Assembly: GCF_003171655.1 (NCBI RefSeq)
Contig: NZ_QFZL01000002.1
Location: 372,001 to 436,000, forward strand
Source: Stakelama portus
GTDB lineage: Bacteria; Pseudomonadota; Alphaproteobacteria; Sphingomonadales; Sphingomonadaceae
Direction: 5' to 3'
Length of the DNA stretch: 64,000 nt
The number at the start of each line of letters is the position of its first letter. Position 1 is the stretch's first letter. The notes under the pieces are model-generated. The model had not been told where the DNA came from. It saw only the letters and a list, made by a program, of their open reading frames with translations, and ran no database searches. Shown here in pieces: positions 9,659 through 18,987 of the stretch. Made by a program: the position numbers and the translations under genes.

Positions 9659-9871
9659 ATGCCCGTAGAGCCCCCTATTCCGCCCGAAACGCCGCCCCGG
9701 CCTGAGCCCGCCGAACCGACTCAGCCGCCGCCCGAAACCCCGCCCCAGCCGGCTCAGCCGGGCCAGCCCACCGAGCCGGGGCCGGAAATCACGCCGATCG
9801 GCCCCGATATCGATGTTCCCGATCCGGGTCAGCCGGACCCGGGTATCGCCCCGGGCCAGCCGATCGCCTGA
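9659..9871 (+). CDS. Small proline-rich protein
   Basis: A 70-residue ORF with a good ribosome binding site (AGGAG at 9646-9650). The product is about 40 per cent proline with Glu, Gln and Gly (PPIPPETPPRPEPAEP and similar) and has no signal peptide or membrane segment. Such composition suggests an extended, disordered polypeptide, perhaps a linker or binding partner; no family is recognised. It converges on the Sel1-like gene, with a perfect palindrome between them. Low-complexity composition means it could be a fortuitous ORF, but the ribosome site argues for translation. Confidence 0.5.
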   Translation: MPVEPPIPPETPPRPEPAEPTQPPPETPPQPAQPGQPTEPGPEITPIGPDIDVPDPGQPDPGIAPGQPIA

Positions 9872-9879
9872 ACGCGACT

Positions 9880-9936
9880 TAGGTCGTGAACCCATAAACG
9901 GCACCGCCGAGGCGTCGTTTATGGGTTCACGACCTA
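9880..9936. repeat. Perfect 21-bp inverted repeat (element GGTCGTGAACCCAT)
   Basis: Arms 9880-9900 and 9916-9936 (core AGGTCGTGAACCCATAAACG and its complement) enclose a 15-base GC-rich loop. It lies between two convergent genes, 8 bases past the stop of the proline-rich gene, and its minus-strand start TAG is the stop codon of the 9934-11103 gene. It can form a long hairpin on either transcript, so it may end both, though no T run follows. A half copy occurs at 37186-37200. Confidence 0.85.
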
Positions 9937-11103
9937 GTCTTCCTTGCACACCGTGCCGCCGCCATAGCCTTCATACGTCGTGCAGCGGACCACGCCGCTG
10001 CGCGGCGGCGGTCGATATCCGCCCGACCGGGAAGAGCCGCTGCCGACATAGGAACCCGCGCTTTGCGCGGCGCGCTGGCGTTCGGACTCGGCGCGGCGGC
10101 GCTCGCGTTCGTCGAGCCGCTGGCGCCGCGCCAGTTCGGTACGGGCGAGCTGGCCGGCCTGTTCGCCGCCATAATAATGTTCGATCGTGTAAAGGTCGTT
10201 CTGGTTGACGTAGTTCATCCGCCCCAGTTCGGCGACGCGCCGGATGGCGTAGCGAGTCGAGGCCTGGTTGCGCGCCTCGTTGACGGCATAGGCGACCGAA
10301 CCGCCCCAATTATTGAAGCTGAACCCCTGGTCGACGATGAACATGTGATAGGCATCGTTCGGACCATATTGCCGCACGCGCGCGGCAAGCGTCCGCAGGT
10401 TCGGCAGCGAGGCACAGAAATCCTGCGCACCATGGCCGCAGGCTTTTTCCGAGAACCACAGCGCTTCGGCCGAACGTTGCGCAAAGACGGTGGTCGACAT
10501 GTCGCCGATCAGATTGCTGCCGATCGCGCAGGATGTCGGTTCGCCCATCTCGCAGCTTTTCCGGGCATAGATGACGCCCTGATCGGGATTGCGGAACGGC
10601 GATTCGGGATCGGCATAGAGCCGCAGCATGGCATAGCATGCCTCCAGATCGTTCCCACGGCATCCCGGTTCGCCATAGCGGCGCACCTTGCGGTAATCGC
10701 TGAACTGGCGATTGGGCACTTCGCCGGAATAGCCCGCCGCGACCAGCGCCGCATCGCCACAGGCATCGGCGTCACCAGCCGCGCATGCCTGATCGTAAAT
10801 GGCATAGAAGCGGGCACCATCGCGAATGCCATATTGCGCCTGCAGCAACAGCGGCCAAATTTCGCGACACGCATCGCCGATGCCGCGCCGGCAGGCCGGT
10901 TCGAGATAATCGGCCGCCGCGCGATATTCGCGCCGCGCCTTCATCGCATTTGCCTTTGCAACGCACGGCCCCATCGCGCGCGCCGAACATTCGGTAGCGG
11001 CGGATGTCTGAGCCTGCGCGACAGCGCCGGGGAGGAACAGGGCGGCCGCGGATATCGCAATCGCGACAATCGGCCGGGCGAGCGCATGAACCGGACTATT
11101 CAT
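9934..11103 (-). CDS. Exported Cys-rich Sel1/Hcp-like repeat protein
   Basis: A 389-residue protein with a signal peptide (IVAIAISAAALFLPGAVAQAQ). It has at least five repeated units in which paired cysteines are about 7-8 residues apart (ACRRGIGDAC, ACAAGDADAC, GCRGNDLEAC, SCEMGEPTSC, ACGHGAQDFC), the pattern of disulfide-linked Sel1-like/Hcp repeats in the periplasm. A basic Arg/Glu helix (around residues 325-350) precedes a Gly/Ser-rich tail. Such repeats usually mediate protein contacts; the partner is unknown. Its TAG stop is also the first three bases of the palindrome at 9880-9936. Confidence 0.72.
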   Translation of the reverse strand: MNSPVHALARPIVAIAISAAALFLPGAVAQAQTSAATECSARAMGPCVAKANAMKARREYRAAADYLEPACRRGIGDACREIWPLLLQAQYGIRDGARFYAIYDQACAAGDADACGDAALVAAGYSGEVPNRQFSDYRKVRRYGEPGCRGNDLEACYAMLRLYADPESPFRNPDQGVIYARKSCEMGEPTSCAIGSNLIGDMSTTVFAQRSAEALWFSEKACGHGAQDFCASLPNLRTLAARVRQYGPNDAYHMFIVDQGFSFNNWGGSVAYAVNEARNQASTRYAIRRVAELGRMNYVNQNDLYTIEHYYGGEQAGQLARTELARRQRLDERERRRAESERQRAAQSAGSYVGSGSSRSGGYRPPPRSGVVRCTTYEGYGGGTVCKED

Positions 11104-11228
11104 GCCGCAAAACTGACTCGCCCGCGCGGTTCAGGCAACGCGGTAACGATATTTGTAATGATTGGCGAAGACCCGACAGAGCCCCGGGGGACGGCGCGTC
11201 CGGAGGTCCGGCGTAACGCCGTGACAGC

Positions 11229-12197
11229 ATGAAAGCCGATGACTATGGGACGGCGAACGCCATTCGGGGCCACAGCTTGTCCACCCTCCTCGTCACGCTT
11301 CCGATCTTTGCGATCATTGCCGCCGGCTTTGCATTCGGCCGACTTCGCATTGTTGGCGAAGACGGCGTCGCGCTGCTCAACCAATATGTCGTGTGGCTGG
11401 CGTTGCCCGCGCTGATGTTCGATTTCATGGCCGAAGCGGACTGGGCGTTGCTGGGGCAGGCACGCTTCATCGCCGTCTTCGCCGTGGGGATGGCCGTCAC
11501 ATTCGGCCTGTCGATGTTCGCTTCCCGACACAGCCCGCTGGGCGAACGCGCGATTCAGGGATTGGCTGCAGGCTATTCGAATACGGCCTATCTGGGCATC
11601 CCGCTGCTGGGCGGCCTGCTCGGCACGCTGGGTGTCGCTGCGGCGATGCTGGCATCAATGCTGACGGTTTTCCTGCTGTTCGCGATTTCGGTCGCGCTGG
11701 TGGAGTTCGACATCCATCGCGGTGCGGGAATCGGCAAGACGCTGGGTCGCGTGGGAATCGGCGTTATCCGCAATCCATTGGTGTTCGCGCCGGTCGCGGG
11801 GTTGATATGGAACGCGCTGGGGCTCGGCATGCCTGCTCCCGCCAAGACGTTCCTGACGATGCTGGGCGCATCGACTACGCCGGTGGCGCTGGTGACGATC
11901 GGCGTGTTCCTGGCGATCCCGCGGCCAAAGGCGCCGGCGATGCCGGTAGCCGTGACGACGGTCCTCAAGCTGTTGGTGCAACCTGCCGTCACGGCGGCGA
12001 TGCTGCTGATCCTGCCGCTGTCGCGCGAATGGGCCGCCGCTGCGCTGCTGCTCGCCGCCATGCCGACCGGCACCGGGCCGTTCATGGCCGCCCAGCTTTA
12101 CGAGCGCGACGTGGCACTGACCGCGCGGGTGATCCTGATCTCGACGCTGATATCGGTGGCGACGCTCAGCGTGCTGGCGATGCTGCTGCTGGGGTAG
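11229..12197 (+). CDS. AEC family transporter (auxin efflux carrier type)
   Basis: A 322-residue, highly hydrophobic protein with about ten membrane segments in two halves joined by a short polar loop around residues 155-170. Features of the AEC/malonate-transporter family include the GYSNTAYLGIPL segment in the first half and MPTGTGPFMAAQLY near the end. It is predicted to export or take up small organic anions; the substrate is unknown. The start ATG 11229 gives a 20-residue polar lead; a TTG at 11278 is an alternative. It is divergent from the Cys-rich exported protein. Confidence 0.85.
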   Translation: MKADDYGTANAIRGHSLSTLLVTLPIFAIIAAGFAFGRLRIVGEDGVALLNQYVVWLALPALMFDFMAEADWALLGQARFIAVFAVGMAVTFGLSMFASRHSPLGERAIQGLAAGYSNTAYLGIPLLGGLLGTLGVAAAMLASMLTVFLLFAISVALVEFDIHRGAGIGKTLGRVGIGVIRNPLVFAPVAGLIWNALGLGMPAPAKTFLTMLGASTTPVALVTIGVFLAIPRPKAPAMPVAVTTVLKLLVQPAVTAAMLLILPLSREWAAAALLLAAMPTGTGPFMAAQLYERDVALTARVILISTLISVATLSVLAMLLLG

Positions 12198-12243
12198 AGG
12201 CCCCCCGACGGCTCTCTGTCACAGAATTGCAGAAGCATTTCGG

Positions 12244-12639
12244 TCAACAAGGTTCGTGCCAGAAGACCCCGTCGGCAATCTCCGAATAGCAGCCACGCGG
12301 CATTGGCAACACGTTGCTGTCGCGAGGTATGTGGTACCCCCAGCCCCCGTCCATCCAGCTTTTCGTCACGATGTCGACGCCCCACCACTCGACCGTCACC
12401 GAAACCGGATTCAGGCTGGCAATCTCGTGAGGCCACTGATCGGGTGGCAGTTGGTGCCCCGGCTGTTCGGGCGTAACGACGATGCGCGCCATTAGAGATC
12501 GGGATTCGGTTCCGATTGCTTCTCGTTTGGCGGCGCTCCAGGTTGGGAATGCGCAGGATGCGATCAGGAAGAGTGCAAGGATAGCCAGCAGCTTGGAATA
12601 AGCTGCCGACGCCCCCTTACCCTTCATTGAAACTTTCAT
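12244..12639 (-). CDS. Putative small lipoprotein or exported protein
   Basis: 131 residues from the ATG at 12637-12639. A basic start is followed by a hydrophobic stretch ending LFLIASC, which fits a lipobox with Cys around position 29. The mature part is Trp-rich (VTVEWWGVDIVTKSWMDGGWGYHIP) and ends in two cysteines. I do not recognise a family. It follows the PPIase gene on the same strand by 28 bases and may share its transcript. No clear ribosome binding site is visible at any candidate start. Confidence 0.55.
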   Translation of the reverse strand: MKVSMKGKGASAAYSKLLAILALFLIASCAFPTWSAAKREAIGTESRSLMARIVVTPEQPGHQLPPDQWPHEIASLNPVSVTVEWWGVDIVTKSWMDGGWGYHIPRDSNVLPMPRGCYSEIADGVFWHEPC

Positions 12640-12667
12640 TGCCAAAACAGGCGCTAACCCATGTGGG

Positions 12668-13294
12668 TCACTCCACTCGCTCTGCCTTCAAAATCGTGAC
12701 CGGTTCCTCGGGCACCTGACCCTGAAACACGCCCTGTATCGTCGCGGTGTCGGAAACCGGCGCGTCGAAGATCGACAGCAGCACGTCCATCCCCTCGACC
12801 ACGCGGCCGAATGCGGCGTTGCCCAGCTTGTCGCCATCGCCCTCGGCATCGGGATGTGCGTCGAACGAACCGCTCTGATCGCCGAGGACGATCACGAATT
12901 CGCCCTGCCCGGTTCCCGGCTCGGCGCGGGCGACGGTGATGGTGCCGTCGCTGTGCGTCAGGCCGGTCTGCGTCGTCGGTTCGTGCGCGATCGGCGGATA
13001 GACGCGATTGCGCGCATTCTGGACGCCGAACTGGACGAAGCCCCAATGGGTATCGACCTTCACCACGCGATAGAATTTCACGCCGTCGAGCCGGTGATGA
13101 TCGACATAGCGCAGGAAATTGGCGGCGGTGACCGGCGCGCGATCGGTTTCGACCTCCAGCACGATGCGGCCCGCGCTGGTATCGAGCGCCACACGCTCGG
13201 TCGCGGGCGGCGGCAGCTGCTGGACCACTTCCTGGGCATGCGCCGGAATCGCCGCCAGCATCAGCATCGCTCCGATCGCCGCAATCCACCGCAT
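12668..13294 (-). CDS. Periplasmic cyclophilin-type peptidyl-prolyl isomerase
   Basis: 208 residues: signal peptide (AAIGAMLMLAAIPAHAQ), then a cyclophilin fold (RIVLEVETDRAPVTAANFLRYVD, GVKFYRVVK, GEFVIVLGDQ, LGNAAFGRVVEGMDVL). The catalytic Arg of the FxR motif is kept (FYRVV), but the usual QGGD segment reads VQFGVQ and other core residues differ, so activity may be weak. Start ATG at 13292-13294 has GGGGAGA 3-9 bases upstream. It begins 11 bases after the Nramp-like gene on the same strand, so it is probably translated from the same message and helps fold exported proteins. Confidence 0.88.
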   Translation of the reverse strand: MRWIAAIGAMLMLAAIPAHAQEVVQQLPPPATERVALDTSAGRIVLEVETDRAPVTAANFLRYVDHHRLDGVKFYRVVKVDTHWGFVQFGVQNARNRVYPPIAHEPTTQTGLTHSDGTITVARAEPGTGQGEFVIVLGDQSGSFDAHPDAEGDGDKLGNAAFGRVVEGMDVLLSIFDAPVSDTATIQGVFQGQVPEEPVTILKAERVE

Positions 13295-13305
13295 TTTGGT
13301 CTCCC

Positions 13306-14544
13306 CTATCCGAACATTCCGATCAGTTCCTGCCCGCAGAGTGCCACGAAGAGCAAGGCCGCAGCGCCCAGCACGATATTGGACAGCCATCCGCTGCGCC
13401 CCTCCGCAGGCATATCGCCCCGGTTGAGCAACAGCAGCAGCGTCACCGCGAGGAAGGGCATGAAAAACGCCCCGAACGCGCCATAGAGAATGACGAGGAA
13501 GAACGGCTTGCCAAGGAACAGCAACAGCATCGGCGGAAAGGTGAGCCAGAGCAGATAGGCGGGATAGGGCAGGCTGCGTTCGGGATCGGGCTCTTCGCGT
13601 CCGCCGACATGCGCGACGAAATCGGCGAACATCAGGCTGACCCCCTGCCACACGCCGAGCAACGAGGAAAAGGCGCTGGCGGCAAATCCGATCAGGAACG
13701 CGATCGCGATCGGCCGCCCGAATCGCTGGGCGAGGATATCGCTGAGGTCGACCAGCCCCCGCCCGCCCGAAGCCAGCGCCACCTGTGCGCCATGGAGAAG
13801 TTCGGCACCGACGATCAGCATCGCGACGACGAATATGCCGGTGATGGCATAGGCAACGCCATTGTCGAGCCGCATGACGCCCAGCCATGCCGGGCCGCGC
13901 CACCCCTTGGCATGCGTCCAATAGCCATAGGTGGCGATCGTGATCGTCCCGCCGACGCCGCCGATCAGGCCGAGCGTGTAGAAGAGCGAATGTTCGGGCA
14001 CGTTCGGCACCAGACCAGCGATGAGTTCGCCCAGATGCGGGACGACGAGAATCGCCAGCCCGACCATCACCACGAACATCACCGCGACCAGCGCCTTCAT
14101 CACATTTTCGAACGCCTGATAGTGATTGAACCAGACGAAGACGAAGCCGACCAGCCCGGCGATGACCGCCCAGGCCCATAACGGCAGAAACGGCATCAGC
14201 GCGGCGAGCGGCAGCGCAGTCGCGCTCATCGCCGTCGCGCCATAGATGAAGCCCCAGACGATGATATAGGCGCCGAAATACCAGCCCGCCCAGCGCCCGA
14301 GCGACTGCCACCCCTGAAAGATGGTGCGCCCGCTGACCAGATGATAGCGCCCCACCCCTTCGGCGAGCGCGATCTTGACGATGCAACCGATGATCGCGGC
14401 CCAGAGCAGCGCATAGCCAAAGCGCGTGCCCGCGATCAGCGTCGCGACCAGATCGCCCGCACCCACGCCGGTGGCGGCGGCGACGAGCCCCGGCCCGATC
14501 AGTTTCCAGCGGCTTCCGGTCGGCGCGGTATTTTCCGTTTCCAT
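13306..14544 (-). CDS. Nramp-related metal ion transporter
   Basis: A 412-residue inner-membrane protein with about eleven segments and the Nramp (SLC11) overall pattern (GPGLVAAATGVGAGDLVATL at the first segment, NHYQAFENVMKAL, a YGAFGAFFMPFLAVTLL segment near the end). The canonical DPGN of segment 1 is replaced by GAGD (about residues 28-31), and the MPH of segment 6 is absent (GGTITIATYGYW region). The carried ion may therefore not be Mn or Fe; Nramp-related Mg transporters are one precedent. METEN at 14544 is taken as start, since the long open frame upstream lies opposite the thioesterase gene. Confidence 0.8.
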   Translation of the reverse strand: METENTAPTGSRWKLIGPGLVAAATGVGAGDLVATLIAGTRFGYALLWAAIIGCIVKIALAEGVGRYHLVSGRTIFQGWQSLGRWAGWYFGAYIIVWGFIYGATAMSATALPLAALMPFLPLWAWAVIAGLVGFVFVWFNHYQAFENVMKALVAVMFVVMVGLAILVVPHLGELIAGLVPNVPEHSLFYTLGLIGGVGGTITIATYGYWTHAKGWRGPAWLGVMRLDNGVAYAITGIFVVAMLIVGAELLHGAQVALASGGRGLVDLSDILAQRFGRPIAIAFLIGFAASAFSSLLGVWQGVSLMFADFVAHVGGREEPDPERSLPYPAYLLWLTFPPMLLLFLGKPFFLVILYGAFGAFFMPFLAVTLLLLLNRGDMPAEGRSGWLSNIVLGAAALLFVALCGQELIGMFG

Positions 14545-14595
14545 TCGCAACCTTTTTGCTGGCACCGGAGGAAATCCGCTGGCAAGGAAGCTGCC

Positions 14596-15387
14596 ATGAC
14601 GGACGATACTCCTGCCCCATCCCTGCCTGAGCTGATCGCTTCTCTGCCCGATATCGAAACGCCGCGCATCCTTATTCCCGACGGCTGGAAACAGGGGCGC
14701 ACTGCCTATGGCGGGCTGACCACGGCGTTGGCATTGGCGATGGTCAAGCGGCGCTGGCCCGATCTGCCGCCGCTGCGATCGGCGCAGGTCGCGTTCATAG
14801 GCCCGGTTTCGGGCGAGGCGGAGATCCGCACCGAATTGCTGCGGCGCGGACGCACCGCCGCCTATATCCAGGCCGATGTCGTGGCCGATGGCGGGCTGGG
14901 CGTGCGGATCGTGTTCATTTTCATGCATGCGCGCGAATCGCATGTGGAAATGCCGCCGCGCGGTATCGATGCGGCGCAGCTGCCGCCGCGCAAACCGGCC
15001 ACGACGCCGCCCGCCATGGCACCGAGATTCGTCGGCAATTTCGATATCCGGTCGACCGGCGAAGAGGATTCGGCGGTCGCGCATCTTTCGCGCTGGGTGC
15101 GGCTGCACGACCGCAGCGGCCTCGACCCGATGGTCGAGCTGGCAGTGATCGGCGACGTATTGCCGCCCGCCGCGATGCGCCTGTTCCGCGAATTCGGGCC
15201 GCTCAGTTCGATGAACTGGCAGATCAACCTGCTGGTCGAACAGCCCGAGACCGAAGACGGATGGTGGCTGTTGCGCACCACCAGCGACCATGTCCAGTCG
15301 GGATCGAGCGGGCAGCAGATGAGCATCCACAACAGCCGCGGCGACGCAATCGCCACGGCAACGCAATTTGTCGCGCTGTTCGTTTAG
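14596..15387 (+). CDS. Acyl-CoA thioesterase family protein
   Basis: 263 residues in two hotdog-like halves, as in TesB-type thioesterases (4HBT_3-like). TAYGGLTTALALAMVKR near residue 36 corresponds to the helix of the first hotdog; SSMNWQINLLVE and SGSSGQQMSIHNSRGDAIATATQFVALF form the C-terminal half. Expected to hydrolyse acyl-CoA esters in the cytoplasm; chain length is unknown. The start ATG 14596 has AAGGAAG at 14584-14590. It is divergent from the Nramp-like gene. Confidence 0.85.
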   Translation: MTDDTPAPSLPELIASLPDIETPRILIPDGWKQGRTAYGGLTTALALAMVKRRWPDLPPLRSAQVAFIGPVSGEAEIRTELLRRGRTAAYIQADVVADGGLGVRIVFIFMHARESHVEMPPRGIDAAQLPPRKPATTPPAMAPRFVGNFDIRSTGEEDSAVAHLSRWVRLHDRSGLDPMVELAVIGDVLPPAAMRLFREFGPLSSMNWQINLLVEQPETEDGWWLLRTTSDHVQSGSSGQQMSIHNSRGDAIATATQFVALFV

Positions 15388-15391
15388 GCCG

Positions 15392-15748
15392 TCAGACGTC
15401 GGGGAAGCTGTCGCCGGCAACGCCCGGCGTTCCCTGCGGAGCCTGAACCTGTGGCGTGGGCGGGGTGGCCGATTGACGCGGCGGCGGATCGACCGATGGC
15501 GGCTGATCCTCCGACACTTCGCCGACCTGGCGATATTTGCCGATTTCGCTGATCTGTTGCGCGGTCATCCCGGCATAAGCCGCGCGCGCGGCATCGGAGA
15601 TCGACACCACCACATCGGGGATTTCGGCGGTGCGCACATCATCCTTGCCGCGAATGACATAGGCCGAATTGAAGAAGGGACGCACCTTCACATAGTCGAC
15701 CATATAGGCCGCGTCATTGGTGACAGGTTTCGGTCCATCGGCCGACAT
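15392..15748 (-). CDS. Hypothetical protein with Pro-rich tail
   Basis: 118 residues from ATG 15746-15748, with GGAGG 9 bases upstream. The N-terminal 80 residues look folded (AAYMVDYVKVRPFFNSAYVIRG, AARAAYAGMTAQQISEIGKYR); the remainder is Pro/Gln-rich and likely disordered. No signal peptide, membrane segment or known motif. It converges on the thioesterase gene with only 4 bases between the stop codons. Confidence 0.65.
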   Translation of the reverse strand: MSADGPKPVTNDAAYMVDYVKVRPFFNSAYVIRGKDDVRTAEIPDVVVSISDAARAAYAGMTAQQISEIGKYRQVGEVSEDQPPSVDPPPRQSATPPTPQVQAPQGTPGVAGDSFPDV

Positions 15749-15873
15749 TGCTTCGCCTCCGCATCGCAATCAATCTGGCCCTGGAATGTGCAGGATAGCG
15801 CAGCGCGCGGCATCGCGAACCCGCGTATTTAAACGCAGATCCGCGATCAGATTCCGCTAACCATGACGTCGGG

Positions 15874-17376
15874 TCAGCCGAGCGCTTTCTTCAGCAGTTC
15901 GTTGACGACCTGCGGATTGGCCTTGCCCTGCATCGCCTTCATCGTCTGACCGACGAAAAAGCCGAACAGCTTGTCCTTGCCGCCGCGATATTCGACGACC
16001 TTGTCCTCGTTTGCGGCCATGATGTCGGCGATCACCTTTTCGATGGCGCCGGTATCGCTGGTCTGTTTGAGGCCCTTTTCCTCGACGATCTTGCCGGGCG
16101 TGTCGCCGGTTTCGAGCATGATCTCGAACACCTGCTTGCCGATCGTGTTGGAAATCGTGCCGTCGGCGATCAGCGCGAGCAGTTCGGCGCCTTCTTCGGG
16201 CGAGACCGGGCTGGTGTCGATGCTCTTGCCAAGCCGGTTGAGCGCGCCGAACAGATCGGAAATCAGCCAGTTGGCGGCAGCACGGGCAACCTCGGGCTCA
16301 CCCTTTTTCTGCACGCGCGCGCTTTCGGCGAGCAGTGCCTCGAACCAGCGAGCCGTATCCGCGTCCGCGGTCAGAACGGCGGCGTTATAGGCGGTAAGGC
16401 CCAGATCGCCTTCATAGCGGCGACGCTTGGCATCGGGCAGTTCGGGAAGGCTCGCCTTGCATTCGTCGAGAAACGCATCGTCGAGTTCGAGCGGCAGCAG
16501 ATCGGGATCGGGGAAATAGCGATAGTCATGCGCGTCTTCCTTTGACCGCATCGACCGGGTTTCGCCCTTGTCCGGATCGAACAGGCGGGTTTCCTGAACG
16601 ATCCGGCCGCCGCTTTCGATCACTTCGACCTGACGCTGGGCTTCGCTCTCGATCGCCTGCATGACGAAACGGACCGAGTTGACGTTCTTCGTTTCGGTAC
16701 GCGTGCCGAGTTCGCCGCCGGGCTTGCGCACGCTGACATTGACGTCGGCGCGCATCGAGCCCTGATCCATATTGCCGTCGCACGAGCCGACATAGCGCAG
16801 GATCGAGCGCAGCTTGGAAAGATAGGCACCGGCTTCCTGCGGCGAACGCATGTCGGGGCGGCTGACGATTTCCATCAGCGCGACGCCCGAGCGATTGAGG
16901 TCGACATAGGAACGCGTCGGATGCTGATCGTGCATCAGCTTGCCGGCATCCTGTTCGACGTGAATCCGCTCGATCCCGATCGTCTTGGTCGGCGATTCGG
17001 GGTCTTTCTCGTCCAGCTGGACGTCGATCGCGCCCTCGCCGACCAGCGGGTGGTAGAGCTGGCTGATCTGATAGCCCTGCGGCAGATCGGCGTAGAAATA
17101 ATTCTTGCGGTCGAAGCGCGACCATTTGTTGATCACTGCGCCCAGCGCCATGCCGGTGCGCACCGCCTGACGGATGCACTCGCGATTGGGCACGGGCAGC
17201 ATGCCGGGCATCGCCGCGTCGACCAGGCTGACCTGGGTGTTCGGCTCCGCCCCGAACGCCGTCGGCGCGCCCGAAAACAGCTTTGCCTGCGTCGTCACCT
17301 GCGCATGGACTTCAAGGCCGATCACGACCTCCCATTCGCCAGTGTCGCCATGGATGCGGTAGGTTGATTCCGTCAT
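15874..17376 (-). CDS. gatB: Asp-tRNA(Asn)/Glu-tRNA(Gln) amidotransferase subunit B
   Basis: 500 residues. GatB recognises mischarged tRNA and phosphorylates the side-chain carboxylate for amidation. Signature stretches are [40 protein letters not shown] and [17 protein letters not shown]; the C-terminal YqeY-like tRNA-binding tail ([21 protein letters not shown]) is complete. It is the last gene of gatC-gatA-gatB, separated from gatA by a 90-base gap occupied by a palindromic repeat. No ribosome binding site stronger than GAGAAT is visible upstream. Confidence 0.99.
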   Translation of the reverse strand: MTESTYRIHGDTGEWEVVIGLEVHAQVTTQAKLFSGAPTAFGAEPNTQVSLVDAAMPGMLPVPNRECIRQAVRTGMALGAVINKWSRFDRKNYFYADLPQGYQISQLYHPLVGEGAIDVQLDEKDPESPTKTIGIERIHVEQDAGKLMHDQHPTRSYVDLNRSGVALMEIVSRPDMRSPQEAGAYLSKLRSILRYVGSCDGNMDQGSMRADVNVSVRKPGGELGTRTETKNVNSVRFVMQAIESEAQRQVEVIESGGRIVQETRLFDPDKGETRSMRSKEDAHDYRYFPDPDLLPLELDDAFLDECKASLPELPDAKRRRYEGDLGLTAYNAAVLTADADTARWFEALLAESARVQKKGEPEVARAAANWLISDLFGALNRLGKSIDTSPVSPEEGAELLALIADGTISNTIGKQVFEIMLETGDTPGKIVEEKGLKQTSDTGAIEKVIADIMAANEDKVVEYRGGKDKLFGFFVGQTMKAMQGKANPQVVNELLKKALG

Positions 17377-17383
17377 ATTCTCA

Positions 17384-17455
17384 CCGTTCGTCCCGAGCGA
17401 AGTCGAGGGACATAGCGTTCCTAAAGCGTGTCGCGACTGCGCGCGACACGAACGG
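17384..17455. repeat. Palindromic repeat between gatA and gatB
   Basis: Outer arms CCGTTCGT (17384-17391) and ACGAACGG (17448-17455). Inside are CCCGAGCGAAGTCGAGGGAC, a string common in sphingomonad intergenic repeats, and a hairpin GTGTCGCG/CGCGACAC. It lies inside the gat operon, where it would be transcribed. Confidence 0.65.
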
Positions 17456-17466
17456 AACCAAATAAA

Positions 17467-18951
17467 TCACCACCAGGCCTCCGGCCGCGCGGTAAACCCG
17501 GCGCGTTGCTCGATCGCCAGACCGGCGTTGAGCACGCCCTGCTCGTCGAGCGGCTTGCCGATGATCTGAAGGCCAAGCGGCAGGCCGTTCTTGTCGAGAC
17601 CGCCGGGCACGCTCATCGCGGGCAGGCCGGCAAGCGAACTGGGCACGGTGAAGACGTCGTTGAGATACATCGCCAGCGGATCGGCCGATTTTTCGCCCAG
17701 CGCGAACGCGGCGCTCGGCGCGGTCGGAGTCAGCAGATAATCGCACGCCATCCACGCACTTTCGAAATCGCGCGCGATCAGCGTGCGGACCTTCTGCGCC
17801 TGCGTGTAATAGGCGTCGTAAAAGCCCGCCGACAGCACATAGGTGCCGATCATGATGCGGCGCTTCACTTCGTCGCCAAACCCGGCGGCGCGCGTCGCGG
17901 CATACATTTCCTGAAGGTTGGCGCCTTCGGGAAGATCGCGCAGGCCATAGCGGACGCCATCATAGCGGGCGAGGTTCGACGAACATTCGGCCGGTGCGAT
18001 GATGTAATAGGCAGGCAGCGCATATTTGGTGTGCGGCAGCGAAACCTCGACGATTTCGGCACCCGCATCCTTCATCCAGTCGATGCCCTGCTGCCACAGC
18101 GCGTCGATTTCGGCGGGCATATTGTCGACGCGATATTCCTTGGGAATACCGATCTTCTTGCCGCGCATGTCCGAATTGAGGCCCGCTTCCCATTTGGGTA
18201 CGGGCAGGTCGAGCGACGTCGCATCCTTGGGATCGAAGCCCGCCATGGCTTCGAGCATGATCGCGCAATCCTTGACGTCATGCGCCATCGGTCCGGCCTG
18301 ATCGAGCGAACTGGCGAACGCCACCACGCCCCAGCGCGAACAGCGGCCATAGGTCGGCTTGATCCCCGAAATGCCGGTAAAGGCCGCGGGCTGGCGGATC
18401 GAGCCGCCGGTATCGGTGCCGGTCGCCGCCGGGCAGAGCCGCGCCGCGATCGCCGTCGAGCTGCCGCCCGAGCTGCCACCCGGCGCCAGCGCGGCATTGT
18501 CGCCGCCGCCGCGCCGCCAGGGCGAGATCACATTGCCGAAATAGCTGGTTTCGTTCGACGAACCCATGGCGAACTGGTCGAGGTTGAGCTTGCCCAGCAT
18601 CCCCGCGCCCGCTTCCCACAAATGGCGCGAAACGGTCGATTCATACTGGGGGATGAATCCTTCGAGCATGTGGCTGGCGGCAGTGGTCTGCACGCCCTTG
18701 GTACAGAACAGGTCCTTCATGCCGATCGGCACGCCGGCCAGCGGCTTGAGCGTTTCGCCCGCCGCGACCGCGTCATCGGCAGCCTTGGCGGCGGCGATGG
18801 CGTGATCGGGGGTTTCGACGATGAAGGCGTTGAGCGCCTTTGCCTTGCTCACCTTGACGATGAAGGCGTCGGCGACTTCGCGCGCCGAAAACGCCTTGGT
18901 GCGGATGCCGTCACGGATCGCCGCGACGCCGAGATCGGTTACATCGGTCAT
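17467..18951 (-). CDS. gatA: Asp-tRNA(Asn)/Glu-tRNA(Gln) amidotransferase subunit A
   Basis: 494 residues. GatA is the amidase that releases ammonia from glutamine for GatB. The amidase-signature triad is present: Lys in [10 protein letters not shown], Ser in PGGSSGGSS and the catalytic Ser in [12 protein letters not shown]. The ATG at 18949-18951 has GGAGG 6 bases upstream; the frame is open further upstream into a repeat, which is rejected. Indispensable in organisms that make Gln-tRNA or Asn-tRNA by the indirect route. Confidence 0.99.
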   Translation of the reverse strand: MTDVTDLGVAAIRDGIRTKAFSAREVADAFIVKVSKAKALNAFIVETPDHAIAAAKAADDAVAAGETLKPLAGVPIGMKDLFCTKGVQTTAASHMLEGFIPQYESTVSRHLWEAGAGMLGKLNLDQFAMGSSNETSYFGNVISPWRRGGGDNAALAPGGSSGGSSTAIAARLCPAATGTDTGGSIRQPAAFTGISGIKPTYGRCSRWGVVAFASSLDQAGPMAHDVKDCAIMLEAMAGFDPKDATSLDLPVPKWEAGLNSDMRGKKIGIPKEYRVDNMPAEIDALWQQGIDWMKDAGAEIVEVSLPHTKYALPAYYIIAPAECSSNLARYDGVRYGLRDLPEGANLQEMYAATRAAGFGDEVKRRIMIGTYVLSAGFYDAYYTQAQKVRTLIARDFESAWMACDYLLTPTAPSAAFALGEKSADPLAMYLNDVFTVPSSLAGLPAMSVPGGLDKNGLPLGLQIIGKPLDEQGVLNAGLAIEQRAGFTARPEAWW

Positions 18952-18987
18952 GCGCGGCCTCCATTGCGCGAAAATGCTCCGCTTGCG

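Noticed and set aside
14545..15420. Open 5' extension of the Nramp-like gene
   Set aside because: It runs opposite the thioesterase gene and has no transporter features; the METEN start fits the family.
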